From Gari tellinella (taxonomy: Eukaryota; Mollusca; Bivalvia; Cardiida; Psammobiidae), in assembly GCA_922989275.2 (NCBI GenBank), contig OV277874.1:18154154-18218153 (forward strand): a stretch of 64,000 nt of DNA. The letters are read 5' to 3'. The translations under genes and the position numbers were made by a program. This document shows positions 22,684 through 34,264 of the stretch, in pieces (the first letter of the stretch is position 1; the number at the start of each line of letters is the position of its first letter). The notes under the pieces are model-generated. The model was given only the letters and a program-made list of their open reading frames with translations. It ran no database searches and was not told the origin of the DNA.

Positions 22684-24642
22684 CTATAATGACTTTTTAC
22701 AAATACTATTTTCTATAAGTGTATACTTATTTAAATCATAACTCATTAGAATTCCAGATACTCTATAACACCAGTTTTTACATGTTTGGGTAGCTTTTCC
22801 AGCACAATATTTGAAAACACGCTTATTCACTCTATTTTCTCCTATATTAACGCATCTTGCCCAGAAGGCACACACAGAGTTAAGTTGTCCAACTACAACA
22901 GGATCCCATTCCATATCTCCAATGACTGCTGCATTTGGCGTATATCTACCCGTACCAAGATAAAACCTCATTGCACGGTTAAGAACCGCGTCAATACACG
23001 AAAACGTTTTCGTACCCCAAATAGCAGCACCATAACTAATAACTGGCCATACCATAGAATCAAAGAGTTTTGTAAAAACGTTATATGGCAGACCTCCAGC
23101 ATTCTTATACTTGACTATTAACAGCCCCAACGCTCTACCAGCCATTATATTATAGTCCATGTGTTCACTAAGGTGTAAACCAAGATACACATATTTATCA
23201 CAAAGATTAACATTATCATTCCCGCAGCTGAATACAGAACTGATGGTGGTCTAAAATGTACAACATTACTTTTCTGACAGTTTATATTCAACTTATTGAC
23301 CTTACTCCACTCAGATAACGCATCCAAGAGACGTTGTAAATCATTTTCATTTTCAGTGAGTAAGACTACATCATCAGCGTACATTAAAATACAAAGTTTC
23401 TCTCCGTTACCAATATCAATACCAATTCCCAATCCCTTTGCCAAAGTGGCAAGGTCGTCAATAAAACAATTAAAAATGTTCGGAGAAACACAGCAACCCT
23501 GCCTTAACCCGATTGCAACATCGAACCACTCAGTGCACATGTTATTTACCCTAACACAAGATTTAACAGAAGCATATAAAGATTTGACTGCATTCAACAT
23601 TTTCCCTTTCAAACCCATGGCATAAAGTTTGTTCCATAGTATATCACGATCAATCGAGTCATAAGCTTTCTTAAAGTCGATAAAGGCCGCAAAAGTAGAC
23701 TGCTTCTTTTTTTATTCTGGTTTCAACAATTGATGTTAAAGTAGATAGATGGTCAATAGTACTTCTCTTAGTTCTAAATCCATTCTGCTCATCGTTTAAT
23801 ATGCTTTCTGACTCGATCCATCGTGATATTCTATTATTAAAAACAGTGCAGTATAATTTGTACATGACTGGAGCTAAAGTAATACCTCGGTTACTAAGTG
23901 GGTTCCGGGGGTCTGTGGTTCCAGACTTGGGTATGGGGTTAATTACTCCCTTACCCGAGTCTGTCGGTAACTTTCCAGAACTAAAACAAACATTAAAAAG
24001 TACATGTAAAAAGGATATTGATGTATCAATTTTAAAGATTTCAACATACATTTGATCGAAACCACAGGCTTTACCCTTGTTTGCACTGTTTACCGGACGT
24101 CTCACTTCATCTATAGAAATATCATTATTAAACTCTCTCTCCTCGTCTAGGGCATGCTGAGTATCATCAAAATTAACATTTACAGTAGCATCCTGTTGAT
24201 CATGCTGCGTTGTGGCCTGAGGATTGTATAAATTATAAAAACAAGATCTCCATTTCTCAAGCACAACTTTGCTATCCCTGTCAATAGACCCGTCTCCTAA
24301 AACAACTTCTAAAGGTATATTGTATTTCTTAGAATGCGCTACGCCAACTTTGCCAATCGTTTTCCAAAATTCTGTGTTATTATTTGCTGCGCTGTTACTC
24401 AATTCTAGCTGTAACATATACCAATGTTTACGCTTAGATCTTTGCACTGATCGACCAAAAGTTTTCCTTCTAGCTACATAAACAACCTTAAGCTTGCGTT
24501 TTTCAGATACCAGACTACATGATAGCCACGCCTTCTCAGCTGCACATGCGTTGTTCCAAAGATCTGTTAACTGATCATTCCACCAAGGTTTCCCGACCCT
24601 TCGTTTCTTATTATTTAAAAGACTAGAACGTACAGTTTTCAA
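22684..24642 (-). pseudogene. LINE reverse transcriptase, frameshifted
   Basis: The first frame (24642-23671) contains the post-endonuclease linker GKPWWNDQLTDLWNNACAAE, then GFDQMYVEIFK, GKGVINPIPKSG and NGFRTKRSTIDHLSTL. It breaks at an A7 run near 23705-23715 (minus strand); one A fewer would lead into AAFIDFKKAYDSIDRDILW. The second frame (23618-23145, also open upstream) has GLRQGCCVSPNIFN and the catalytic LMYADDVVLL. A further shift near 23230 leads into the third frame (23190-22684) with YLGLHLSEHMDYN and the thumb/connection region. RT copies element RNA at the target site in this family. The catalytic YADD is intact but the protein cannot be made in one piece. Confidence 0.9.
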
Positions 24643-24665
24643 GGGAGTTTACTCTTCATTTCTGT

Positions 24666-25644
24666 CTAAATTATCGAACATAACGCCTTATAAGAGTAAT
24701 CAATATCTTGCTGACTGCGCATACTCTGCTCAAGTTTAAAAACACTTTCATGTACATTTATAATAAAAATTTCATCTGCCATGAAATTGTCCGGAAAATT
24801 ATCTACAATAACTTTTTCCGAAGAATTTATTGGCACATTTTCGGAAGAATCTATTGTAGTGTTAAAAAGAGTAAATTTCCAAGTAAGAACTGAATGATCG
24901 GGAATACCTGAAATACACTGGATACCAGCCATATTTATAAGATCAGAAACACGTATAACATTAAAATCAGTGAACATATTAATACAATCATGGCTAACTA
25001 AGCAGTAGTCTACCACAGAACATCCCTGAGGCCCAATACATGTAAAATCATTGTTAACAAAATTCCTTCCATTTAAAATACAAAAATTACTATCTATTAA
25101 GAACTGTATAAAAACATCACAGTAATCATTGCATGTAAAATCAACCACATTTCGCAAAGGAATGCTGTCAATACCATCTATAAAATCACTCTCATTACCA
25201 CACCTACTATTGAAATCTCCAAATATAGATATAAGACCTTTTTCCTGGTAATCAAAGATATTCGATAAGAGTGTGTCATAAAACTTACATGGGTCAGTTG
25301 GTCTAGTTGTATTTTTAGGTGACAGGTAACATAGAAGTTTTACTAAAAGGATCTGTTAAACTAAGCCAAAGAATGCCTTCGGTAGAATTATCTTCAACTT
25401 TAACATCAAAAGAATTTAAAAGCTCCTGCTTGACTAAAAATCCAACACCACCTGACCCCGACCACGCATTTCTATGCAACTCTGTCCGGTTATGACCAAA
25501 CCACACATATCCCTCACAGTCTAAGCTTTCGTCATGCTTAATATGTGTTTCAGCAATCCCTATTAAGTCTAAGTTTAAATGTTTCATAGCTTCTGTTCTA
25601 AGTGTAAAATTGTCCGAGGACTGGTTGACACTCCACCCATTCAC
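24666..25644 (-). pseudogene. LINE AP endonuclease, frameshifted
   Basis: Codons at 25650-25635 give WNVNGWS, the start of APE-type LINE endonucleases. IGIAETH and GSGGVGFLVK follow. The frame breaks near 25320; another frame, not starting with Met, carries FGDFNSRCGNES (about 25215-25180), then SVVDYCLVSH and the final GIPDHSVLTWKF of the catalytic core, up to a stop at 24666. The sequence TSMLPVT followed by a stop marks the frameshift. All main catalytic motifs (E-T-H, D-F-N, S/P-D-H) are present, so the loss is recent. No ATG precedes the first motif in frame; see the separate finding on the TAG codon. Confidence 0.85.
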
Positions 25645-25665
25645 GTTCCAGAATCCCGCTGTAAC

Positions 25666-25902
25666 CTAGTGATCCCTGCGATTCCACTGGTTCTGTCCAT
25701 GTCTATTTTCACTTCGTCCGTGCACATTGTCATATCGTGAATTTTGGCGAGTTGCCTCCCTTCGACTGTTGCCCTCAGTTCGCGTGTCATTTCTGACCTC
25801 GCTCTGCCTTTGGTAATTGTTGCATCGATCAACGTTACGTGCTCTATAGCTTTCGTTTGAAGAGTTTTGATTCAAATTCCATGAATCGTATTGGCGATTC
25901 AT
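25666..25902 (-). CDS. Arg/Asn-rich ORF upstream of the LINE endonuclease
   Basis: 78 codons from an ATG at 25902 (a stop lies five codons upstream in frame) to a TAG at 25668-25666. The product is strongly hydrophilic and basic (SNESYRARNVDR, RSEVRNDTRTEGNSRREATR-like, RHGQNQWNRRDH) and could be the nucleic-acid-binding tail of an ORF1. It is in the same frame as the endonuclease that follows seven codons after the TAG. It has no recognised domain. Its 5' part may be missing, since the palindrome at 25877-25909 straddles the start. Confidence 0.45.
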   Translation of the reverse strand: MNRQYDSWNLNQNSSNESYRARNVDRCNNYQRQSEVRNDTRTEGNSRREATRQNSRYDNVHGRSENRHGQNQWNRRDH

Positions 25903-25909
25903 GGAATTT
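25877..25909. repeat. short perfect palindrome
   Basis: ATTCCATGAATCG-TATTGG-CGATTCATGGAAT, at the 5' limit of the LINE ORF. It may be a target-site or inversion junction. Confidence 0.7.
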
Positions 25910-26165
25910 GCCGATCATTTCTGTCGTTTATTTCGCTTAAACGCCGAAAAAATCAGTTAATTCTTAACTAACCACATCAGCTAAACAATACACACCTTAG
26001 GGAAGCTGCTTCCAAAACGCCAGAAGAAGACGCCAGTCTTTTACAAACAGAATAAAAGAACAAAAAGGTTCCACGGAACATGTATTTAATACAAGCTATA
26101 GTGAAGATACGTACGTAAATTTAAGTGATGTAGTTAGCAATAACAATCCTGTAAATAGTTTAAAA

Positions 26166-26640
26166 TACAGTGCTCCATCTCTAAAACAGCCATACGAAGC
26201 TCATGTTCTTTGGCATCTAATACACATTTGAAAGATTATTAGGATTATTGAACAATGGTAACATCTTAGACGGGTCGTTTTTCAACCGGCTCTGTTATAG
26301 TAGTGTCATAAGGTTTGAGGTACCAGCACGGAGTGTTGCAGAGTGTGCCAGTGTGTGCACAATGACTGAGGACTGCAATAGCGTGATTGCAGTACGGAAC
26401 ATAACCAATGAATGATTTGGTCTTACGATCAACAGTGAATGTCTAGGACATGCTTCTCCCCTTCAATGTGCACAATTTTACGGACAAGAGGAACCAGGTG
26501 ATACACCCAACAGGAGACACAAATTGTGGGCGTTGTTTGGAGGGAGTCGTTATCGGAGGGAATTTTGCAAACAGATTGATTCCAGATCAGACGCCGCATA
26601 ACGCGGCGTCTGATCTGGAATCAAGCTGTTTGTCACTCAT
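26166..26640. mobile_element. partial family B MITE with hairpin core at 26576-26633
   Basis: A left end TA-CAGTGCTCCATCTC at 26166 and, further right, the internal part typical of family B (GGAGGGAGTCGTTATCGGAGGG, then the core GCAAACAGATTGATTCCAGA with its inverse). CGCCGCATAACGCGGCG forms the loop. The right terminal repeat is missing. Confidence 0.5.
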
Positions 26641-26902
26641 CATTAAGTTTTTATGTCAAAATGTCCATTACGTAACTCTGAGAAAAACAGCAGATGACAA
26701 TTTTAAGCAGACGACAATTTTAAGCAGACGACATTGCATCCAGACAATGGTGTGTGTTAGTCATGAACCAAAACGTAATTCGACACGCTATATAGCGAAC
26801 AATGATTCTAACCAACAAAGACTAAACATGTCTTTTATCTGCGTTATTTACCCTCACGTCAATACAATTGGACTTTAAAAAAAAAAAAGGAAAAAAAGTT
26901 TT

Positions 26903-26974
26903 GATTCGAATGAGACTCGAACCTATGACCTTTTGATGGTTAGTCAACCACACTACCGACTGAGCTATCAGCAC
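26903..26974 (-). tRNA. tRNA-like sequence (possible Val, AAC), probably pseudogene or SINE head
   Basis: Read on the minus strand it has an A box TAGCTCAGTCGG and a B box GGTTCGAGTCT in proper spacing. The anticodon loop CTAACCA would give AAC (Val), with four of five stem pairs; the T arm has two imperfect pairs. The acceptor arms (GTGCTGA and TCGAATC) hardly pair, so a functional tRNA is unlikely. A T7 run right downstream would serve as a Pol III terminator. No CCA is encoded. Confidence 0.5.
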
Positions 26975-27440
26975 TTAATTAGAATGGTGGTACATATATG
27001 AGCTGGGTGCTGGGATCCTAACACCTTTTATTGATATGCTAATCTAGGGCCAGTGGCGATACGGAGTACAAAACGACTGATGTACGTTTTATAAGTTTCA
27101 TTAAAAGTAATTCAGATAGCACAGCTAGTATAATATTGAATGAAGAATTAATTATAATGATATATTTTCACGTAACCATGTGCATTTAAAAGCTTTTTGT
27201 TTTACTTTCAGAATTTATATTAACTTGCTGAATGTTAGAAATGTTTTATTTAAGATGTCATAAATTTCCCTCCTGCCAATTTCATTGAAAAGTGCAAAAC
27301 TTGCGTTCTTTGAATAGATTCCCGTAAGGATAATCACTGACGCCTTTGGTGTCATTTGTATTTGTATGCACCGGTCTTGCACCGACGGGGTGATTTAGAC
27401 TGTGCGTTTGCTGCTCTTTTACAAGAGTAGCAATCGAGTG

Positions 27441-27545
27441 CCTGACTTTGTCTGTAAGTCACTCGGCTTCTTTGAGTGCTTGGCTATGCCTGTAAGTCAC
27501 TCGGCTTCTTTGAGTGCTTGGTTATACCTGTAAGTCACTCGGTTT
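27441..27545 (+). repeat. minisatellite, three units of 38 bp
   Basis: TGTAAGTCACTCGG occurs at 27453, 27491 and 27529, separated by CTTCTTTGAGTGCTTGG and GCTATG or TTATAC. Confidence 0.85.
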
Positions 27546-27817
27546 TTTCCTTTGCACCATTCCTTTAAGGGGATAGTGCATCAATGGATAGAAGTCCGAC
27601 ATATGGTCGTCGGATTCTTCCAGTTCCAACTCATTCCCAAAATGGTCTGCTCTATTTCTGCGTTCGGTTCTTAAAGCTTGCTTCAAACAAACATACATAC
27701 TTCTTTTAAAGCTTTAGTTTTGAAATACATGTATGTTTGTTCTGAGTAATAATAAAACGTCTCTAATACGACAACTTAATTATGTTAATTATTAAGGTTT
27801 TACAAACAGTTTGATTG

Positions 27818-27880
27818 CTTAAAGCAAGGTGACAGTAAAACGAGGAGCTTTCTTAAGCTGTCACCTGTTTTTTAAACACT
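27818..27880. repeat. hairpin related to MITE family C
   Basis: GCTTAAAGCAAGGTGACAGT and inverse GCTGTCACCTG around GAGCTTTCTTAAGC. Variants of this second type are also near 38515-38570 and 48236-48300 (AAGGTGA(C/A)AGTAAAA...). Confidence 0.55.
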
Positions 27881-28646
27881 CAATTAGCCTTCTTTTAGTG
27901 GTCGTAATAGAGAGGTTTTACTATTTATAGCAATAGAGTTGTGTTCGACTGATTGAGAGATTCCACTGATTACAGTGGAACCTTTCAATCCCGAACACCT
28001 ATATTATACTTCAAATAAACATTAAGTGGCGAGATGCTTTCCGTTGGCGCAAAAATTGAGTGTAACCTGTCACGAATTCGCCTATAACATCCCAGATGCG
28101 TGTTCACTGTGTATACCTGTACACAGGATATTGGTACCTGTAAGCAGATCGCTCTGCAGTAGAGGTATGTTTTCATGATTTTCTAGAACTATATGTCTAT
28201 GATCAATATGTAGAATAATAGTATATTAAAGCGAAATGTTTCTGGAACATGCTGATGTCATAACATTTCAGTTTTACCGAGAGAAACTCTCGTCAGAACT
28301 ATAAACAAGCTGCCTGGTACCGGTAAATAACAACGGTTGCTGACAAAATATCATTGCAATTTGTTTTTAATAATTGCATAAGAGATCTATTCATGTTATA
28401 CGAGACATTTATGCTATCTTGATTGACATTTATGAAACTTTTACTATTGTTTTTGACGTATGTGCTTTAAAAACCCGAAATGAAATTCGGTTAGGTGTAC
28501 GGCAACTTGCTACGCTAGTGAACGGCATATTGCTAAAGTCTTTCAATCCAGTGTACGGCAACTTGCTTAAATCTACATCGAAATCGACGGCTGTTTAATT
28601 TGTACAAGTATATATTCTGTACATTGTCATTTATTTTTTACATATT

Positions 28647-28811
28647 ATGGACCTGTACAAATGTTCGTACTGTAAGGAACAACTACCCACGTTCCGGGAG
28701 GTAATATCCCACTTGACAGAGATGCATGGCTATCGGGAATTCAAATACCTTCGCCAGCGTTGTTTTTTTCGAAAAAGTGTGCAACTTAAAAATTATACCT
28801 CAACAATGTAG
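28647..28811 (+). CDS. small C2H2 zinc-finger ORF (54 codons)
   Basis: From ATG at 28647 to TAG at 28811: MDLYKCSYCKEQLPTFREV, then ISHLTEMHGYREFKYLRQR. The spacing C-x2-C-x12-H-x4-H fits a classical C2H2 zinc finger. It is too short for a whole protein and lies in an inverted-repeat element, so it is probably the N-terminal piece of a transposon-encoded protein. A second protein-like stretch follows in another frame (28940-29089), which suggests decay by frameshift rather than a true microprotein. Confidence 0.45.
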   Translation: MDLYKCSYCKEQLPTFREVISHLTEMHGYREFKYLRQRCFFRKSVQLKNYTSTM

Positions 28812-28939
28812 AGGGGAGGGGAGAATTATGTCTATAATAGACGAAACACACAAAAAATCTTTCTTTAAAGCGATACTGTGCACCCAAAGACTCTCCATTG
28901 AAAAAAAATGTGCAAGTTTGCGTATAATGCAGAACATGA

Positions 28940-29089
28940 GAATGTTTGTTGCAAGACACCGAATTGCCTGTTGTAGAGGAATCTCGGGAGTATAAAGAAT
29001 GTATATGCCTGATCCGAAGCGTCATCGAAAAAATGAAACAGACTGGCAAACATGAGGATTATATAGCATTCAATCGGCTTGTCTCTTAA
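28940..29089 (+). pseudogene. protein-like remnant downstream of the zinc-finger ORF
   Basis: The frame carries LPVVEESREYKECICLIRSV and KMKQTGKHEDYIAFNRL before TAA at 29087. Helix-rich and charged, with no ATG of its own and preceded by a stop. It may be the continuation of the zinc-finger protein after one or two frameshifts. Confidence 0.4.
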
Positions 29090-29234
29090 GGCAAATTTCC
29101 CCTTAATAACATAGCATATTTACTTTTCACAGATATTGTTCGCTGGTTCGACTTAGAAAAGTCGACATCCTTAAAGAGATACTCTGGTGAAGTTAAACTG
29201 TTTTGGCGAACAGTTCGTAGGTTATTCCATATAA

Positions 29235-29310
29235 GCTTAAAGCAGACTAAACGTAGCTCAAAATGCGTCCTACCTTAGCGCATTCTGCTTTACTTTAAAC
29301 ATGCCTTAAG
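29235..29310. repeat. MITE family C hairpin, copy 3
   Basis: AGCTTAAAGCAGACTAAACG and inverse with GCGCATTCTGCTTTACTTTA; diverged but alignable to copies at 1304, 2889 and 45457. Confidence 0.6.
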
Positions 29311-29720
29311 TACTCATCCGTTTGCAAAATTAAAACATGCTATGGAGTAATTAAAGGGGTTTAAAGGATATACCAACCTCGCAGAGCTGTCTAAAAACTG
29401 TCCTCTAACGTCTGTTATTGTACACTTACTATTATTGTTCATTATTACAGGCGTGCTGTCCGCGCAGAGCAACATGTGTGCTAAATATCAATTTTAACTC
29501 TTTCATTCGAATAAACATAACCCTAAGTGCTCATTGTATAACATTTGCAAATTGTTTGGATCAAGACAAGACGCCGCTTTAAGTCCTTTGATGCACACCA
29601 TGGTTCTCAATAGGCGTAAAAATACACGACATTATTGAATCAGACGCCAATTAAGCAAGATAAGATATAACTAGCAAGTGTAACACGACCGGGGCAGTTT
29701 TTATAGAAAAGGACTCTGGG

Positions 29721-30561
29721 TTAAAGACATTTCCTCAGTCCATTGATGGACTCCCCCATTGGTCTGACTCTGTGTGAAAATACAGGTAACACAGTAGTAA
29801 AGTGTGCAAAGTCAATGTCAGTAATCTCAAATTGTCTAGAGAGGCCCTCACATACTCACACTCAAGGGTTTTTTCAATGGGTTTTACTAATCAAACTAAC
29901 AAACTTAAGGTACGGCCCTCACATGAAACACTTGGATAAGTATATCCCTGGACAAGATAGCAGTAAGGGCAAAACTCGCATATGGCTGCATGATTTTATA
30001 CCTGGTTTATTTCACCACCGAAAAACGATCAGGAAATGTCTTTAAATTGAATACCGCACACTTTAAAGCGGGCAGCTCATTCTGATTGCACTGTGGTAAA
30101 AGATACCGCATAACCCAGTAAACATACTGCACGATATGTTCGTGCAAAATGGAAAAAACACAGGTGGAAATTATAGTTGTGTACATGTATTTTAATATTT
30201 TAGGAGAGGGTGGATTAGTTTGATATCATAAATTGACCGCAACCATTATTGACTCCGTGTGTGTTAAAGACATCTCCTGACGACCTTTTGGTCATAACGC
30301 TTTGCCAGATTATTTACTGTCAATTTCCTTGCAAAAAGCATGGTACTTGTGCATGTTGAACCATTGAATCGTCTTATGTGAGACCGGACCTTTATATTTG
30401 ACAGTTTGGTTAGAAATAACTATTGAAAATCACTAGAGCATGAGTATAATCTGGACCTCACCAGGTAAACAGAGATTGTGTTGCACGTGCTTTACAGTTA
30501 CATTGACACCTCCAGAACAATATGCTGGTGGTCCCTCAATGGACTGAGGAAAAGTCTTTAA
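29721..30561. mobile_element. TTAA-flanked element, 841 bp
   Basis: TTAA-AGACATTTCCTCAGTCC at the left and GGACTGAGGAAAAGTCT-TTAA at the right, an imperfect TIR of about 22 bases continuing as CATTGATGGAC / GTCCCTCAATG. Internal AAAGACATCTCCTGACG (30262) repeats the TIR motif. TTAA at both ends suggests piggyBac-type mobilisation. A 100-codon frame inside has no recognisable domain. Confidence 0.6.
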
Positions 30562-31439
30562 GTTTTAAATAGAAATCTTCGAATAAGAAATAGTCCGATA
30601 CAGTTACTCGTTCGCTTCAAAAGTATTCTGTTACGTGAACAGTTATTAGAATATGTTAAACGTATATTTATCGTTTCAATTTCATTTTATTAGGTGTTCC
30701 GTTCTATATCAAGTTTATCCATTCTAGGTAAATTAACAATGAAAATAATATAATTAAAATAGGAAGACTGTTCTCGGCACACAGCTACCTTTGGTTGAAC
30801 GTAACACACTGAGGCCGAACTGTGACAGAGCAAAACGTTTTTAGGGCCAAATATCTGGTAGCAAACCCCCGTACAGTGACACACCAATATGCCGGACAGT
30901 AATATTTCATTCACAACCAAGATGCCGTACACTTGACACACATTTGTTTTAATTCTATTGTTAAAATCATGACCCAACAGTGTGGTATTAGTGAGTTACA
31001 TGAATTATTATGAAATTGACTAAGTGTTTCATGTAAATAATGTAGTCAGGAGCGTTTGAAACAGTTGATATCATAATTTTTCGTCAGCAATCGTTGTTAT
31101 TTACCGGTACTAGGCAGCATATTTATATATTTAACGAGGTTTTCTCTGAATAGAACAGAAATGTTTTGACACCAGCATATCCCAGAAACATCATGCTTTA
31201 ATACAGTATTATATATATGTTGATCATAGACATGTTATGCTATAAAACCATGAAAAACATACACGCACTGCAGAGCGACAGGCTAACTCTCTCGACTCGC
31301 TGGTACCAATATCCTGTGTACGGGTATACACAGTGGTGTTATTATCCCTCCCCCACCACCACCTTTCACGAAAACGTAACACAAGCACATCTCGCATTCC
31401 GTCTAAAAGATGTTCGAAGAAAACAAAATGTTGGGGGAG

Positions 31440-32150
31440 GGGGGATTTAATTTTTTCAGAAAAATGTCGTTTTACGGTTTATACTTTTTATATTTATAGA
31501 TAACAGTGGTGTAGATATTTGTGTGCTGTTGAAACCTGTGCTTTGTCTATATTAGTGTTTTCTTCTGACCTGTCTAAGTTATGTTTAGATTGAAACATTC
31601 TAAAACTTTGAAAGGGATGAGTTTTATCTACATCCAGTCAGAGATACGGATAGCTGTAATTTTTGTGCGTAATGTCACGGAGTAATTATTCTTTTCCGTT
31701 TAAACGCAATGCACTAAACTGGGGAAATTTACTTTTAGAAAGGTTAACTATGGTTTTAATCTGAGTAGCAAGCAGGGGTGCCTGGTTTAAATTTTACATT
31801 TTCGTTTTGCTTGATATTGATATTCCTATAATGCGGCATCTGATCAGAGTCTACACTGTTTGCCTATTTCCCTTTTGTAGGATGGGCGTTTAAAAAACGT
31901 GAACAATTTATATCTAGAAACCCTAACACATAAACCTGAACTACGCATACTACTTAATACCAATACACGACATATATTTAAACATGTAATAAGTTTATAA
32001 TATCTAGCAAACTTCTCTGTTAATTGAAAGTTTAGGTTTCTGTGAATTGTATTGCCCCACCATTCTGTACATTTATTGTAGACTATAGACGACTATGTAC
32101 GTTTAATGTCGAATAAAAAGTATGTATGTATGTAAGTTCTATTTTGAATG
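31440..32150. other. non-coding; half hairpin core at 31830-31865
   Basis: ATGCGGCATCTGATCAGAGT and CTACACTGTTTGCC are the right half of a core; the left half is missing. The rest shows no gene. A short GTAT repeat lies near 32120. Confidence 0.5.
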
Positions 32151-32159
32151 AGTCTAGAT

Positions 32160-33425
32160 CCAGATCAGATCCTTAAGTAATTCAAGAGAGAGGGAGAGAG
32201 TTAATACTGAGAGAGAGAGAGAGATATACCGATGAGAGAGTTCTATTTGCAAACAGTATGGATTCAGATCAGATCCAAGAGAGACATAGAAAGGGGAGAG
32301 ATATATATACATACACATAGAGAGGGAGAGAGAGCCAGTTATATTTGCAAACAGTTTGGATCCAGATTAGACTCAAAATCGACTCTTCTTTACTGCTGAC
32401 CATTGGTTTACTGAATGCCACTTGAATTACAGAAGCAAACACTGTATATCCAGATCAAACAGCAAGTAACTGATCTGATCAGAATTTAGCCGGCAATCAG
32501 CAATCAGAAAACTAACAAAATATTAACCCATTGTCACTAACAAACAGCGTACTTATGTTTGAATTTGAATTTCTAAATGTACACTTGTCGTTAACGTCAA
32601 CGCTAAAAAGTAAAGAATGGACTAGACTTAATTGGAAATTAACATTTCAGTTAAAAAATTTATGGTTGAATGAGTTAACGAAACAAAGTGTCATAACTTA
32701 ACCCTTATCCTGCTGATTTGTCGTCTGCTTCAACTATAATGTCTGCGAAATATAATAATTAATTTTGATCTTTTCGAGTGACAAACAGCTTAGATCCAGA
32801 TCAGACGCTATGTAACGCGGCATCTGATCTGAATCTAGAGTGTTTGCAAATATAAGCCAAGTCCCGCTTAGCACGACAATGAAGGGTTAAGGAGCAGTGA
32901 CTCGCGCCTTTTGTTTTGCCGGTGGCCTTTTTACTACAGTACTGAACATTATTAAATTAACAATTTTTGCGATTCGCTTGCAATTCGATGGCAATTCGCT
33001 TGCAATTCGATGGCAATTCGCTTGCGATTCAAAATAGTAACTTTACCCTCGGGTAAGTTTTCTTGAATGGTGTATCTCGCAAATGTTCGCAAATATGCCT
33101 CCGTTAATGTTTTCGATTCCATTTTTGTCACAACCGCTTCGGAAAATTCGCGTAAAAATATTCAAGCGTAGGATTTGTTTTTTAAAGCGCCCGATTCGAT
33201 GACAATTCGATGGCAATTCGCTTGCGATTATCAATTTAATTTAAATAAATTCAGTACTGTATCACGGAGCAGAAACTTGAACTTTGACACGAGTTACCCA
33301 GATCAATCTGTGTCAAATAGTTTGGATCATGATCCGACATAGATAGTCTAAAATGAATACGACATTGTTTCCTATAGAATTGCTTTCAGTTTCAAAGTTT
33401 TTCAAACAAAACACTCAAATCAAGA
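32160..33425 (+). repeat. duplicated segment S2, paralogue of 10.2-16.5 kb
   Basis: Collinear with S1 but without the Ginger-like element (empty site CCGG near 32490) and without the insertion at 15659-16480 (empty site near 33355). In turn it contains a MITE (32935-33261) that is absent from S1. It contains a hairpin core at 32783-32850. Confidence 0.7.
32935..33261. mobile_element. TA-flanked MITE with CAGTACTGAA ends and 22-bp repeats
   Basis: TA-CAGTACTGAA...TTAAATTAA at the left and TTAATTTAAATAAATTCAGTACTG-TA at the right. Internally TTCGCTTGCAATTCGATGGC is repeated near the left end (32968-33029) and again near the right end (33185-33230). The paralogous position near 15570 lacks it, which documents the insertion. 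Confidence 0.75.
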
Positions 33426-33429
33426 TTGT

Positions 33430-34250
33430 TTTCAGAGTAATCTCCGACACATAATTGTTGGGGGTCTGATCTTGATCCAAACTGTTTGCAATAGAACAGA
33501 AAATATCATTTTTCTGTGTTTTTCATACAAATATATCTTATTCAAAACATATTTACGCATTTCCATCATATTAATCTTATATGTGTAAATCACTCCTTAA
33601 AAAGAAATTCGAAAAATGTATGTTTTAATTTAATTTTAATTTTGTTTTTTACCATTTTAGCTATCAATTAGTTTTGATCCGATTGGTTAACCGTTTGCAC
33701 ATTGACGTATAGACAAATTACTTAGTCTGATCATAATTCATACTATCGTTTGTTAAGTGTGGATGTACGGGTAATATACTAGTGAAAGATTCGATCGATA
33801 ATGCTGGACAGGGTATAATTGATGTAGAACGCGAATGTTTAGTAACAATTTAATCAGCAGATAAACACAAATGGCTTTTCAGAGGTCCCGTTGAGAATAA
33901 GAACGGGTCCGGAACCAGTTTTCCGGAGGCAGCCGAATGATAACGAAGCATTCGTGATTTCTTATCAAGGCTAAGATGATCAAGCGATTCCCGATAGTCT
34001 GCCTAACACATCGATAATTGATCTCGTGGACCAAGGGAGATAATGGTTTACGTCTGATATACTAAAGTGAGCAAGAACGACAATCCTATAAATATGGCCT
34101 GCATTCTTGGACATGAACTGTTAGACGAAATAGTGGATTGCTGTTGAGTAATAAGAAAATTCATTATTAATGCCATTTGACTGACGTTTTCCTTTAGAGA
34201 GTACTATTTGTTTAAAATGTAGTTTGTGTAAAGTGATTAATTTTCAGATT
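33430..34250. other. non-coding stretch
   Basis: I see no gene. A half core (TGATCTTGATCCAAACTGTTTGC at 33468-33490) is present. Confidence 0.45.
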
Positions 34251-34264
34251 GCAATGACACCTTT

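Larger units (their letters stand above)
22684..25902 (-). mobile_element. broken APE-type LINE with upstream ORF, endonuclease and reverse transcriptase
   Basis: On the minus strand, in order: an Arg/Asn-rich ORF, an AP endonuclease, a linker and a reverse transcriptase. At least four frameshifts and one stop break it, while most motifs are still clear, so it is a relatively recent dead copy. The 5' side begins near a short palindrome at 25877-25909. The RT C-terminal zinc region seen in related LINEs is not present, so the 3' part is missing or replaced by the tandem block at 22.65 kb. Confidence 0.85.
28105..31334. mobile_element. 3.2 kb element bounded by ~240-bp inverted repeats
   Basis: 28105-28344 and 31083-31334 are reverse complements with moderate divergence (shared TGTGTATACC/GGTATACACA, CAATATCCTGTGTAC, GAACATGCTGATGTC-like and CAACGGTTGCTGAC). 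Between them are small protein-like remnants (28647-29089), a TTAA-flanked element (29721-30561) and a family C hairpin (29235-29310). It may be an inverted-repeat transposon whose gene has decayed; the ends were not fixed to the base. Confidence 0.5.

Noticed and set aside
26903..26974. Functional tRNA-Val
   Set aside because: A and B boxes are good but the acceptor stem does not pair, so only a tRNA-like or SINE-derived sequence is supported.
27441..27545. CRISPR-like array
   Set aside because: Three directly adjoining 38-bp units with no unique spacers; a minisatellite in a eukaryotic genome.
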